64,000 bases of DNA from assembly GCA_016125275.1 (NCBI GenBank), contig WGMB01000001.1:248001-312000 (forward strand), written 5' to 3'. Position numbers and translations under genes: made by a program. Below are positions 26,777 to 35,153 of the stretch, piece after piece. The number at the start of each line of letters is the position of its first letter. Positions within the stretch are counted from its first letter, which is position 1. This DNA is from Acidobacteriota bacterium (GTDB taxonomy: Bacteria; Acidobacteriota; Terriglobia; Bryobacterales; UBA6623). Under the pieces are notes generated by a model. It ran no database searches. It had not been told where the DNA came from and was given only the letters and a program-made list of their open reading frames with translations.

Positions 26777-28162
26777 ATGACCGCCCGAATCGAGCCCTCG
26801 CCGGCCTTGTTCAGCGCGCTGCGCGCCTTGCTGGGCGAGCGCTTTTCGGTGTCGCCCTATGACATCGAGTCCCATGCCAGGGATGAGTCTTGGCATGAGC
26901 CCGAGCCGCCGGACGGAGTGGCGTTCGTGGAGTCCACCGAGGAGGCGGCGGCGGTGGTACGGCTGTGCGCCGAGCACCATACGCCGATCGTGCCGTTCGG
27001 CGCGGGGACTTCGGTGGAGGGGCACGTGCAGGCCGTGCGCGGGGGCGTCTCGCTGGACTTGTCGCGGATGAAGGCGATCCTGTCGATCGAGCCCGACGAC
27101 CTGGATTGCCGCGTGCAGGCGGGCGTGACGCGGATGCAGCTCAATCGCGAGCTCGAAAAGCAGGGGCTGATGTTCCCTGTCGACCCCGGGGCTGATGCGA
27201 CGCTGGGCGGCATGGCCGCCACGGGAGCTTCCGGCACCACGACGGTGCGCTACGGGGCGATGCGGGAGAACGTGCTGGGGCTGACGGTGGTGACGGCCGA
27301 CGGGCGGATCGTGAAGACCGGAGGAAGGGCGCGGAAGTCGTCTTCCGGCTACGATCTGACGCGGCTGTTCGTGGGGTCCGAGGGCACCCTGGGCGTGATC
27401 ACGGAGCTGCAGTTGCGACTGCAGCCGCTGCCCGAGGCCGTCTCTTCGGCGGTATGCGCCTTCGAGAGCCTGGACGGCGCGGTGGACTGCGTGGTGGAGG
27501 CTTTGCAGTCGGCGATTCCGGTGGCGCGCTGCGAACTGCTGGACGAGGCCTCGATCGACGCCGTCAACGGCTACTCCAAGCTCGACCTGCCGCGCGCGCC
27601 GACGCTGTTTCTGGAGTTTCACGGCACGCAGAGCTCGGTGGCCGAGCAGGCGGAGCTGAGCCGGGCGATCGCGGCCCAGCATGGCGGCGGGGAGTTCCGC
27701 TGGTCGGCGCGGCGGGAGGACCGCGACAAGCTGTGGGAGGCGCGGCACAAGGCCTACTACGCGCTGAAGGCGCTGCGGCCGGGCGCGCGCGGTTGGCCGA
27801 CCGATGTGGTCGTGCCGATCTCCAAACTGGCCGAGTGCATTCGCGAGACGGTGGCCGACTGCGGCTCGCTGGGGCTGCTGGCGCCGGTGCTGGGACACGT
27901 GGGCGACGGCAACTTCCATGTGGCGTTCTTGTTCGATGAGGGGGACGCCGAGGAGTTGGGGCGGGTGCGGGAGGCGAATCGTCGCCTGATCGCCCGGGCC
28001 TTGGCGATGGGCGGAGCCTGCACGGGCGAGCACGGCGTGGGTTTGGGGAAGATCGAGGCGCTGGAAGCCGAGCACGGCGAGGGCGTGGAGCTGATGCGCA
28101 AGATCAAACAGGCCCTCGATCCCGAGGGCCTGCTCAATCCCGGCAAAGTCTTTCGCGATTAG
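26777..28162 (+). CDS. FAD-linked D-2-hydroxyacid oxidase, D-lactate dehydrogenase (cytochrome)/GlcD type
   Basis: A 461-residue flavoprotein oxidising D-lactate or glycolate-like 2-hydroxyacids and passing electrons to the respiratory chain. The PCMH-type FAD-binding half shows FGAGTSVEGH, DPGADATLGGMAATGASGT and SSSGYDLTRLFVGSEGTLG. The FAD-oxidase C-terminal half shows GHVGDGNFHVAF and GEHGVGLGK, which hold the metal- and flavin-proximal histidines. Length fits the single-subunit D-lactate dehydrogenase group (LDHD/GlcD). The ATG at 26777 is preferred because the upstream frame overlaps the divergent gene. No GlcE/GlcF subunits are adjacent. Confidence 0.88.
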   Translation: MTARIEPSPALFSALRALLGERFSVSPYDIESHARDESWHEPEPPDGVAFVESTEEAAAVVRLCAEHHTPIVPFGAGTSVEGHVQAVRGGVSLDLSRMKAILSIEPDDLDCRVQAGVTRMQLNRELEKQGLMFPVDPGADATLGGMAATGASGTTTVRYGAMRENVLGLTVVTADGRIVKTGGRARKSSSGYDLTRLFVGSEGTLGVITELQLRLQPLPEAVSSAVCAFESLDGAVDCVVEALQSAIPVARCELLDEASIDAVNGYSKLDLPRAPTLFLEFHGTQSSVAEQAELSRAIAAQHGGGEFRWSARREDRDKLWEARHKAYYALKALRPGARGWPTDVVVPISKLAECIRETVADCGSLGLLAPVLGHVGDGNFHVAFLFDEGDAEELGRVREANRRLIARALAMGGACTGEHGVGLGKIEALEAEHGEGVELMRKIKQALDPEGLLNPGKVFRD

Positions 28163-28171
28163 CGACGGAAA

Positions 28172-28702
28172 CTAGTCGCGGCGATAGCGATTATTGTTGG
28201 GGTAATTGCCGTAGCGTTCGTCTTGGTAACGCCCGTTGCCGCGATTGGCACCGCGTCCTGCGGCGTAGTCGTCCTGCCAAGTGATGCGGGCGTGGTAGCG
28301 GTCCTCGCCGCCCTTGGGGTCGGAGACGCGTACGACCATCGTCCAGTTGTTGCGGGCCGAGGGCTCCTCTTCGATCCACATGCGGCCGCGGCCGTCGCGC
28401 TGTTCGAGCCGGAGGCCCAACATGCGCCCGCGGGGGATCTCCTTGCGGTATTCCGAGCCGGCGTCCCGGGGCGGTCTGCCGCTCAGGCTGCGGTAGCTGA
28501 CCCTGCCGTCTTGCAGAAAGAAGACGGCCTCGCCGTCCACGCGAGCCCGCAGGTCGAAGCGGCCGTCCTGGCTGTAGGGGTCGTAGTTGTCGCTGCGAAC
28601 AGCGCGCCAACCGCCTTGCTGACTTCCTCCTCCGCGCCCATAGGCGGCGGTGGCGGCGGCCAGCGGCAGCAAAGGGGTAAGTAGCATGTTGCGGCGTGTC
28701 AT
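28172..28702 (-). CDS. Exported basic protein of unknown function
   Basis: A 176-residue protein starting at MTRRNMLLTPLLPLAAATAAYG, a signal peptide with arginines at the N-terminus; a longer frame exists but lies in noncoding-looking DNA. The central part (about residues 40-130) is a compact domain with GRFDLRARVDGEAVFFLQDGRVSY, GRMLGLRLEQRDGRGRMWI and NNWTMVVRVSDPKGGEDRY, read piecewise, suggesting beta strands. The tail is rich in Gly, Asn, Tyr and Arg (NYPNNNRYRRD). No family was recognised. It is convergent with the flavoenzyme gene, nine bases away. Confidence 0.6.
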   Translation of the reverse strand: MTRRNMLLTPLLPLAAATAAYGRGGGSQQGGWRAVRSDNYDPYSQDGRFDLRARVDGEAVFFLQDGRVSYRSLSGRPPRDAGSEYRKEIPRGRMLGLRLEQRDGRGRMWIEEEPSARNNWTMVVRVSDPKGGEDRYHARITWQDDYAAGRGANRGNGRYQDERYGNYPNNNRYRRD

Positions 28703-28895
28703 AACACCCCATGAGACGCGCCGGAACGGTTTGCGTTTCGCCTCGCGGTTTTTGGGTGGCATCGCCCCCAAGGCTGGGGCAGTTCCCCCAAATCTGCCGC
28801 AAACGCTTACATTAGAGCGTATAGAAATCAACAACTTAGCCGTGGTGGAGATGATGGCCCCCTCGTTGCGGTAGTGGCAGGCGAGGGGAATTTAG

Positions 28896-29390
28896 GTGAT
28901 TCTTCCGGCTCATATCACACGTTTTCTACACGATCAGGAGGTTCGGTTTGACGTGATATCGAATGGCGTTCACTCCCAAGTTGGCGGGACGCCTGAAGCT
29001 GTCCGCGTCCGCACTGTTGTATTGATTGCTGACGGTGTCACCGTACTGGCAATGATTCGGGACGACGCTCCCGTGGATTTAGGGCAACTTCGCCGCCTTA
29101 CGGGCGCTGCGTTCGTGCGCTTGGCGAGTGAGGGAGAGACCCGGGCTTTGGATCCGGATCTCGAAGTGGGGGGCATGGCGCCCTTCGGACTGGATTGGGC
29201 CCCTCCGGTGTACATCGAAGAGGCGGTGACCGCTTGGCCCAAGGCCGATGTGCGGATTGGGACGGGTTCTGTGCGGATTCGGCTCGCGATGGACGATCTG
29301 ATGCAACTCGTCAATCCCGCTCCCACGCCTCCGCCCGACAATGGGGGCAGGTCTCAATCGGCACTCGAGTTGCTTGACGAAACGGCGTAA
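28896..29390 (+). CDS. YbaK/EbsC-like protein lacking the conserved lysine
   Basis: A 164-residue protein resembling the YbaK/ProX aminoacyl-tRNA deacylase fold and the next gene: VRTVVLIADGVTVLAMIRDDAPVDL, then EVGGMAPFGL, in the same order and spacing. The lysine of the usual 'K-T' motif is arginine here (VRTVVL), so deacylase activity is doubtful. The C-terminus is extended by about 20 polar residues. Its codons are visibly less GC-biased than its neighbours, hinting at acquisition or relaxed selection. GTG start with a GAGGGGA site. The second copy starts 12 bases after its stop, likely one transcript. Confidence 0.6.
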   Translation: MILPAHITRFLHDQEVRFDVISNGVHSQVGGTPEAVRVRTVVLIADGVTVLAMIRDDAPVDLGQLRRLTGAAFVRLASEGETRALDPDLEVGGMAPFGLDWAPPVYIEEAVTAWPKADVRIGTGSVRIRLAMDDLMQLVNPAPTPPPDNGGRSQSALELLDETA

Positions 29391-29402
29391 AGGAGGCGAA
29401 CC

Positions 29403-29885
29403 ATGGCCATTCCATCTCGCATTCTCAGCTACCTCAACGAAGCGGACGCCGACTTCGAGCACTCGAACCATCCGATGACGTACACGGCATGTGAGCTGGC
29501 GCATGCGGACCGCATTCCGGAGAGGACCGTCGCCAAGACGGTGGTCTTTCTGGCGGATGAGGTCTTTGCCATGGCCGTCCTGCCGGCGGACGAACGGGTG
29601 GACTTGGCGGAGCTCCAGGCCGCCCTCGGCGTGAACCGGCTGCGGCTGGCGACCGAAGAGGAAGTGGCAAAGCTCTTCCCCGACTGTGAAATGGGCGCCA
29701 TGCCGCCCTTGGGGCCGCTGTTCGGCTTGGCTGTCTACGTAGACAACCGGCTGGCCGAGCAGCCGATGATCGAATTCAACGGCGGGACCCACCGCGACGA
29801 GATCCGCATGCCGTACGGCGAATTCGCGAGGATCGTAAGCCCGCTGGTTCGGCACTTCGGAGAACCGGCTCACCTGAAGGTGTGA
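29403..29885 (+). CDS. YbaK/prolyl-tRNA deacylase-associated domain protein
   Basis: A 160-residue protein with the YbaK fold, which hydrolyses mischarged aminoacyl-tRNA in trans. Visible are the conserved lysine in VAKTVVFLADE near residue 46, LATEEEVAKLFPDCEMGAMPPLG with the glycine-rich loop, and YVDNRLAEQPMIEFNGGTHRDEI. A good AAAGGAGG Shine-Dalgarno precedes the ATG. It forms a tandem with the preceding paralogue, which lacks that lysine. The amino-acid specificity cannot be told from sequence by eye. Confidence 0.82.
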   Translation: MAIPSRILSYLNEADADFEHSNHPMTYTACELAHADRIPERTVAKTVVFLADEVFAMAVLPADERVDLAELQAALGVNRLRLATEEEVAKLFPDCEMGAMPPLGPLFGLAVYVDNRLAEQPMIEFNGGTHRDEIRMPYGEFARIVSPLVRHFGEPAHLKV

Positions 29886-29907
29886 GCCGCGGCGGGCTTC
29901 GGTCCGT

Positions 29908-31350
29908 TCATTGGCGGCAGGCCGGCCAAGCCTGCCGCCAGCCGGAGTGATCGTGGGCGCTACGCATGCGCCAACCGTGTAGCATCTGCTCGAGCTCGCC
30001 CTTTTTGTCCTGGTGTTCCGGGCTGCGCCAGAGGTTGCGGACCTCGGTCGGATCGTTGACTAGGTCAAAGAGCTGGCCGTCGGGGCTGTCGACGAAGCAA
30101 ACGTACTTCCAGTCCCGCGTGCGCAGCATCGTCTCATAGTCGCTGGTGGTGAAGTTGGTGTCGTGGGCCTGCTCACAGACCACGAACTCGCGCTCTTTCC
30201 ACTCCTTGCCCTCGATGGCGGGCAGCAGCGTGCGCGCTTCCATCTTGTCGGGCACGGGGATGCCTGCCATCTCGAGGATGGTCGGGGCGACGTCCATGAG
30301 CGAGCAGAGACCGTCGATCTTGCGGCCGCCGCGATAGCGTTCCGGCGCCCAGACGATCAAGGGCATCTTGGTGATCGTGTCGTAGAAGGTCCACTTCTGG
30401 CTGTGGCCGTGGTCGGTGAGGGCGTCGCCGTGGTCCGAACTGAAGATGACGATGGTGTTCTCCAGATAGCCGGTTTCGTCGAGCGTCTGCAGGATATTGC
30501 CGATCTGCCGGTCGATCATCGTCACGTTTGCCAGATAGTAGGCTCGCTGGCGATGGCGCTGCTCGGGCGTGGGCCGCCACTGGTGGACGACGGAATCGTG
30601 ATCGACCTCGCAGTTGTGGTCGATCATGCCGCGGTAGGGTTCGGGCTGATTCGCCAGCTCCTCCTCGGTGACCTCCATCAGCGGCAAGTCCTTGGACAAG
30701 TACGGCTCGGCTTCGGACGGCGTGGGATCGTACGGCGGATGCGGGCCTGGGAAGCCGACCTGGAGGAACATCGGCTCCTTGCGGGGGGTGTGGCGGAGCC
30801 GCCAGCAGACGCGATCGCCGACGAAGTTGTCGGAGTGTAGCTCCGGCGGCAGCATCCATTCGAAGGCGCCCAGCCGCTGGTGGTAGTCCGGCATGTCTCG
30901 GTAGCTGAGGCGGCCGGGCTTGTGGAAGCCCCGGGCCTGGATGGCCTTGTCCCACTCGTCGATGAACCAGCGGCCTTCCATGAAGCGGTCCTTGTTCTCG
31001 ACCGGGAAGCGCTCGTCGAACCCCAGCAGCCCGTTGTAAGGGACTTGGTGCATTTTGCCGACGTTGATGGTGTGGTAGCCCGCGTCCGAGAGCAGCTCGA
31101 CGATGGAGTGCTCCCAGCGGTCGCCATTGCGCAAAACGCCCGTGTTCTGGGGGTATTGCCCCGAGAACAGGCTGGCGCGGCACGGGGCGCACGAGGCGGC
31201 CGGGATGTGGCAGTTGGTGAAGGTGACGCCTTCATTGACCAGCCGATCGAGATGCGGCGTGTCCATGTAGTCGAAGCCCAGGGCTCGAATCGTGTCGAAG
31301 CGCTGCTGGTCAGTGAGGATGAAGACGATATTCGGACGCTGCTCGGACAT
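29908..31350 (-). CDS. S1 sulfatase without signal peptide
   Basis: A 480-residue sulfatase. The N-terminus MSEQRPNIVFILTDQQRFD goes straight into the catalytic fold, so no export signal is visible and the enzyme may act in the cytoplasm, unlike the other three. The formylglycine cysteine is C54 in CAPCR. Later motifs are VGKMHQVPY near residue 110 and FSSDHGDALTDHG near 305. The C-terminal LFDLVNDPTEVRNLW is typical of the family. A TAAACT box lies nine bases before the ATG. No sulfatase maturase or glycosidase is adjacent, so the substrate is unknown. Confidence 0.9.
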   Translation of the reverse strand: MSEQRPNIVFILTDQQRFDTIRALGFDYMDTPHLDRLVNEGVTFTNCHIPAASCAPCRASLFSGQYPQNTGVLRNGDRWEHSIVELLSDAGYHTINVGKMHQVPYNGLLGFDERFPVENKDRFMEGRWFIDEWDKAIQARGFHKPGRLSYRDMPDYHQRLGAFEWMLPPELHSDNFVGDRVCWRLRHTPRKEPMFLQVGFPGPHPPYDPTPSEAEPYLSKDLPLMEVTEEELANQPEPYRGMIDHNCEVDHDSVVHQWRPTPEQRHRQRAYYLANVTMIDRQIGNILQTLDETGYLENTIVIFSSDHGDALTDHGHSQKWTFYDTITKMPLIVWAPERYRGGRKIDGLCSLMDVAPTILEMAGIPVPDKMEARTLLPAIEGKEWKEREFVVCEQAHDTNFTTSDYETMLRTRDWKYVCFVDSPDGQLFDLVNDPTEVRNLWRSPEHQDKKGELEQMLHGWRMRSAHDHSGWRQAWPACRQ

Positions 31351-31359
31351 GAACGAACC

Positions 31360-31365
31360 AGTTTA
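31360..31365 (-). promoter_or_regulatory. Probable -10 box (TAAACT) of the sulfatase starting at 31350, leaderless arrangement
   Basis: On the minus strand TAAACT is followed by nine bases and then the ATG, with no Shine-Dalgarno between them. No good -35 hexamer was seen. Confidence 0.4.
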
Positions 31366-31409
31366 GCTTGAGCCGATGGGCTGACGCCGCTGAGGACGGG
31401 ACCGCGATT

Positions 31410-31850
31410 CTACTCCACGCGCACGAAGCGCTCGCGCTCCAGACGAGCGGGCGACTCGATCCCGGGGTAACGGCCGAAGGTGAAGTAGCTGCTGGAGGCG
31501 ACCGCCCGGATGTAGCGGCGGGGCGATTCGGCGCCGCAGGCGATCTGCTCACAAGCAGCCCAGGCGGACGGGGCGGAGGGGCAGGCGCAGACCGGTTCGA
31601 GCGATACCTCGCCGTCGGGGTCGAGATCCTTGAGGGCCAGTGAGCGAGCCGCCGCGAGATCCTCGGGAGCGCGGGCGCCCTGGACGGCGGCCACGGTGGC
31701 GGCGGCTTCGAGATCGGCGGCGCTGATGTAGAGGCGGCTGAAGTCCCAGGCTCCCAGGCACAGCAGAATCGCGATGGGCAGCACGAAGGCGGTCTCGATC
31801 AGAGACGACCCTCGGGTGGGCTCGTGACGGCGTGACGTGCGGGCTTTCAT
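31410..31850 (-). CDS. TadE-like pseudopilin family protein (second copy)
   Basis: A 146-residue protein with the TadE/TadF layout: basic N-terminus, then GSSLIETAFVLPIAILLCLGAWDFSRL, which holds the conserved glutamate at the start of the single membrane helix. The C-terminal half has two cysteine pairs (CACPSAP, CEQIAC) and ends in YFTFGRYPGIES. Both features match the paralogue at 34664-35113 in order. The ATG overlaps the end of the upstream TadG-like gene by four bases. Minor pseudopilins of this class assist Tad (tight adherence) pilus assembly. No TadA/TadB/TadC or secretin gene lies in the window. Confidence 0.78.
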   Translation of the reverse strand: MKARTSRRHEPTRGSSLIETAFVLPIAILLCLGAWDFSRLYISAADLEAAATVAAVQGARAPEDLAAARSLALKDLDPDGEVSLEPVCACPSAPSAWAACEQIACGAESPRRYIRAVASSSYFTFGRYPGIESPARLERERFVRVE

Positions 31851-32977
31851 CGGATCAGCACCGGTCCTCCCGGTCCGCGCCGTTGCCCGGCGGGCGGAGG
31901 TTCCACGACTCGGGCGTCGTCGTCGACGACGAGACGGATGCGCTCGGCGGTGACGGCGTTCCAGCCGGGCTCCGAGGATGTATTGGGCCGCCAGGAGAGC
32001 GTACGGGAGGGGAAGTGGAGCGCGCCTTCGAGGAACGAGCCGTCGGCGGGCGTCAAGGTTGCTTCGCCTTCGGAGGAGAACGAATCGAAGAGGCGCTCCC
32101 CACGGAGCCGCGCCACGGAGGCGTCCGAGAGCTGGACCGGGCCGTCCACGATGAGGAACGAGACGCCTTCGCCTCGGACCTCGCCGCCCAGAACCTCGAC
32201 GCCGTCGAGCAGCACGTATTCTCCGGGGTTGAAGACGTTGACGCCTTCTTCGATGCGCAGGACGTCTTGGTAGCAGCCGGGCCAGAAGTCGGTGACGCCC
32301 TCGGGCCGGTCGGTGGCGGCGCCTTCGGGCCGGCCGGCGCAGTCGGGGGGCGGTTCTGATGTGGCCGGCGCCGGCGCGGAGCGGGGCTCGCCCGGGGCGG
32401 GGGAGAGGCAGGCGTCGGCAGGGGCGCGGGCGTCGACGCGGTCGGCGGAGAGGCAACCGCCGTCGGGCAGGGCGACGGCGTCCGGGTCGGTCGAGCGAGC
32501 TTCCACCGCGCAGGCCACGCGCACGACGCCGGGACCTTCGACCACCAGGGCTTCCGGGCCGCTCTCGGCGAGGGCCAGCAGGCAGGCGGATTCGCCCTCT
32601 CGCCAGGCGGCCGCCGCGTGGGCGTTGACGCTCATCTCGGGCGCACCGAACAGAGACAGGAACGTCATGCGGACGTTGCGGTGCAGTGAGACTGCGACGG
32701 CGTTCTCGGGGTCCAGGCGCTCCACGCGCAACTCGTCCGAGCCGTCGCGGAAGCCGTTCAGGCGGGCGTCGTCCAAGGCGGCCGCGGCCAGCTCCTGGTC
32801 TGTGCGTGCCGAAGAGAGCTCGAAGGCGGCGCCGATGGCGGCGGCGTCAGCCAGGGTCTGCGCACGGCGCTTCTCCTCGAAGACGTGAGCGCCGTCCAGG
32901 GCCAAGCCCAGTAGGCCGCTCGCTACACCGAACAGCAGCACGAACAGAAGCAGCGATTGGCCGGAGTCCGAACGCAT
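31847..32977 (-). CDS. TadG-like membrane-anchored envelope protein (second copy)
   Basis: A 376-residue protein. The N-terminal helix (GQSLLLFVLLFGVASGLLGLALDGAHVF) followed by RRAQTLADAAAIGAA is the Tad-family TadG start. A proline/alanine-rich, low-complexity middle (about residues 190-225) leads to a C-terminal domain with VTDFWPGCYQDVLRI and NVFNPGEYVLLDGVEVLGGEV. The same domain occurs at 35154-36509 (VTHYWPGYYDSEIKI, IFEPGIYVLEQG), so the two proteins are paralogues. The C-terminal part may be a beta-helix. It is the first gene of a two-gene block and is coupled to the TadE-like gene by a 4-base overlap. Confidence 0.75.
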   Translation of the reverse strand: MRSDSGQSLLLFVLLFGVASGLLGLALDGAHVFEEKRRAQTLADAAAIGAAFELSSARTDQELAAAALDDARLNGFRDGSDELRVERLDPENAVAVSLHRNVRMTFLSLFGAPEMSVNAHAAAAWREGESACLLALAESGPEALVVEGPGVVRVACAVEARSTDPDAVALPDGGCLSADRVDARAPADACLSPAPGEPRSAPAPATSEPPPDCAGRPEGAATDRPEGVTDFWPGCYQDVLRIEEGVNVFNPGEYVLLDGVEVLGGEVRGEGVSFLIVDGPVQLSDASVARLRGERLFDSFSSEGEATLTPADGSFLEGALHFPSRTLSWRPNTSSEPGWNAVTAERIRLVVDDDARVVEPPPAGQRRGPGGPVLIR

Positions 32978-33043
32978 CAGCCCTTGTCCAACAGTTTGGC
33001 CCCCCGGCCTCTGCCGGACAATCGAGCGGACGCCTTAGAAGCT

Positions 33044-34135
33044 TTACGGGGCCGTGCGCTCGACGTCGATGCGGATCTTCCAGTGCCAGCTCTCGCCGGG
33101 CTGCAGACGGGTCATGCCCTGGTCGAGCACGAACGACTGCTGCAGGCCGACCCAGGGCTCGGGGCTGAAGTAGCCGCTGGGGGCGTCGCCCCACACGTTG
33201 AATTGGATGAAGGGCTGCTCGGGCCAGCGGTCGGCGTGGTGGGTGAGCCGGATGGTGAGGCCTTGCGGGTCGCTGAGCTCCATCCACGGGTCGGATTCGT
33301 AGCCGGTGAGCGAGATGGCGGCCAACTTCTCGAAGTCGGCCAGGGGGACGCCGTCGGCATGCGAGCGGGGCGTTCCCGCGCCGGTCGGCAGTCCGTTCTC
33401 CTTGACGAGCTCACGCTCGGAAGGCGTGGAGAAGCGGACCTGGCTGAGGTCGGAGCCGGGGATCAGGGGCGTGTTGAAGGTGATGTGGTTGCCGATGGAG
33501 AAGGGCATCGGACGGGCGTTGTCGGGCTTGGCGGCGACAGTGTAGGCGATCTCGAGGTCGCCGTCGTGGAGGGTATAGGCGACATCGAGCCGGAAGCCGA
33601 AGGGGTAGAGCGCGCGGGTCTGCTCGGTGTCTTCGAGCGACAGGGCGGCGTAGGCGCCGTCGCGCACGCCGAGCTGCTCGACCTTCCACGGCATGTCGCG
33701 GACGAAGCCGTGACCGGGCATCTCGTAGCGCTTGCCGTCGAGGTCGTAGCGGCCCCGCTCGATGGAGCCGTCCGGCTTGGTTTCCGGCTTGAAGCCGGGC
33801 GGGAAGTTGCGGCCGGTGGCGGGCCACAGAAGCGGCGCCTTGCCGGTCCAGCCCTCCTGGGTCGAGTAGTCTTCGGCGCGGTAGAGGGTTTCGATCCAGT
33901 GGTCGCCGATCTTCAGCCGCAGGCTGCTGAGCTCGCCGCCCTTCGACGGCGCCACGGTGGCGATGGTTTGTGCCGCGGAGTCTTCCAGCACGAGCAAGTC
34001 CACCGAGCCGTCGGGCGTCTTGCCGTGGCTGGCGGAGTAGCGCGTGGGCGGCGCGGCGTCCTCCGGGCGGCTGGAGGAGCCGCAGGCGACGGCGAGCAGA
34101 GCGAGAGCGGTGGCGAAAGAAGTGGCGGCGCGCAT
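33044..34135 (-). CDS. Aldose 1-epimerase-family lipoprotein
   Basis: A 363-residue galactose-mutarotase-fold protein. The start at 34135 gives a lipoprotein signal (MRAATSFATALALLAVACGSS, cysteine near residue 18). Family features are LLWPATGRNFPPGF near residue 105, MPGHGFVRDMPW with a conserved histidine near 140, and NHITFNTPL near 225. It would interconvert anomers of sugars, or bind sugars, outside the cytoplasm. It sits between the two Tad-like blocks in the same direction, without obvious connection to them. A TAGCCT box lies eight bases before the ATG. Confidence 0.85.
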   Translation of the reverse strand: MRAATSFATALALLAVACGSSSRPEDAAPPTRYSASHGKTPDGSVDLLVLEDSAAQTIATVAPSKGGELSSLRLKIGDHWIETLYRAEDYSTQEGWTGKAPLLWPATGRNFPPGFKPETKPDGSIERGRYDLDGKRYEMPGHGFVRDMPWKVEQLGVRDGAYAALSLEDTEQTRALYPFGFRLDVAYTLHDGDLEIAYTVAAKPDNARPMPFSIGNHITFNTPLIPGSDLSQVRFSTPSERELVKENGLPTGAGTPRSHADGVPLADFEKLAAISLTGYESDPWMELSDPQGLTIRLTHHADRWPEQPFIQFNVWGDAPSGYFSPEPWVGLQQSFVLDQGMTRLQPGESWHWKIRIDVERTAP

Positions 34136-34143
34136 CGCGCTAG

Positions 34144-34149
34144 AGGCTA
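34144..34149 (-). promoter_or_regulatory. Probable -10 box (TAGCCT) of the epimerase gene, leaderless arrangement
   Basis: On the minus strand TAGCCT is followed by eight bases and then the ATG at 34135. No Shine-Dalgarno lies between. It is the same hexamer and spacing as at 17569-17574. Confidence 0.42.
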
Positions 34150-34178
34150 GCACAGCGCGCCGCGGGGAGCGCGAGTCG

Positions 34179-34667
34179 TCAGTTGACGATGGGGGCCGAC
34201 GACGAGCGGGCGATGGACATATTCTTGCCGATTCCCATGAGCGGCCCCATGAAGAGAGAGAACGGATACTGGGCTGACACGGTCACCACGCTGCCGGGGA
34301 CTCGGCCGGCCGACCAGGCAACCTGTACGGTCAGTTGGCCGGAGCTGATCCCGATGGCGTTACGGCGAACGACGTACTCGATCGCGGCGCGAGTCGGGTC
34401 GTCGCCCGCCGACATGTTGGGCGGCGGCGCGGCGGGGTTTTCGTCGCTGTGCATCGAGGCGAACCGCACTCCTTCGGCGACGGCGTGGGAGAGGCTCGCC
34501 CAGGTCCAGATGGCGCAGCCGAGCTGAAACGTGGCGGCCACGAAAGCGAGGAACAGGCCGAAGACGAGCGAAAGCTCGACGAAGGCCGAGCCGCGGTTAC
34601 ACGGGCCGCGGCTCGGGCGTCTGTCGTGCGGCCGGACTGGATCGACTCTCTGGACGCCTGCAGTCAT
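34179..34667 (-). CDS. TadE-like pseudopilin family protein
   Basis: A 162-residue protein with a basic N-terminus and the TadE signature GSAFVELSLVFGLFLAFVAATFQLG, including the glutamate at the start of the membrane helix. It then continues as an exported domain with AVAEGVRFASMHSDE and TVSAQYPFSLF, typical of TadE-like proteins. The start overlaps the stop of the gene at 34664 by four bases. Unlike the adjacent genes it has no counterpart in the second block, so it belongs to the first block only. Confidence 0.8.
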   Translation of the reverse strand: MTAGVQRVDPVRPHDRRPSRGPCNRGSAFVELSLVFGLFLAFVAATFQLGCAIWTWASLSHAVAEGVRFASMHSDENPAAPPPNMSAGDDPTRAAIEYVVRRNAIGISSGQLTVQVAWSAGRVPGSVVTVSAQYPFSLFMGPLMGIGKNMSIARSSSAPIVN

Positions 34668-35113
34668 TGCACTCTCAGGTAGCTATTGATGTCGATGTCC
34701 ACGTCGCTGGGGATTCCGATGTAGCGGCCCAAGGTTTGGAAGTCCTTGGAAGCGGTGGACTTGACGTAGACGCGCGGAAAGCCATAGCCGGGGCAGGTGG
34801 TGGTGGTGCAGGCGACCTCCAGGCCGGGGTTATCGGGGCAGTCGCAGAAGGTTTCGGCGTGCGCGGTGACGCCGTCGAGGCCTCCGATGTCGGAGAGGAT
34901 CGACTGCTCCATGGCCGCTGCGTCAATGGCGTCCTTGGTGGTGCGATAGCCTTGCACGGCGCCGGCGCTGGAAGCCGAGGCCAGGATGGCGGATTCGACG
35001 AACAGCCGGCCGAAGTCCGCAGCGTCCAAAGCCATCAGCATCATCACCGGAGTCGCGAGGGCGAACTCGACGATGGCGTTGCCTTTCTGGTTTTCGAGAA
35101 GTCGGATGCGCAT
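34664..35113 (-). CDS. TadE-like pseudopilin family protein
   Basis: A 149-residue protein with GNAIVEFALATPVMMLMALDAADFGRL, the TadE membrane helix with its glutamate. It then has cysteine pairs CDCPDNPG and CTTTTC, and a final FQTLGRYIGIPSDVDI. It is a paralogue of the gene at 31410-31850. The ATG at 35113 begins right before RIRLLENQKGN; upstream the open frame is unrelated. It lies 40 bases after the TadG-like gene and overlaps the next by four bases, so the three are cotranscribed. Confidence 0.8.
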   Translation of the reverse strand: MRIRLLENQKGNAIVEFALATPVMMLMALDAADFGRLFVESAILASASSAGAVQGYRTTKDAIDAAAMEQSILSDIGGLDGVTAHAETFCDCPDNPGLEVACTTTTCPGYGFPRVYVKSTASKDFQTLGRYIGIPSDVDIDINSYLRVQ

Positions 35114-35153
35114 GGCGATATTCCTTTTGGGCGGGGCTACTCCCACAACACCT

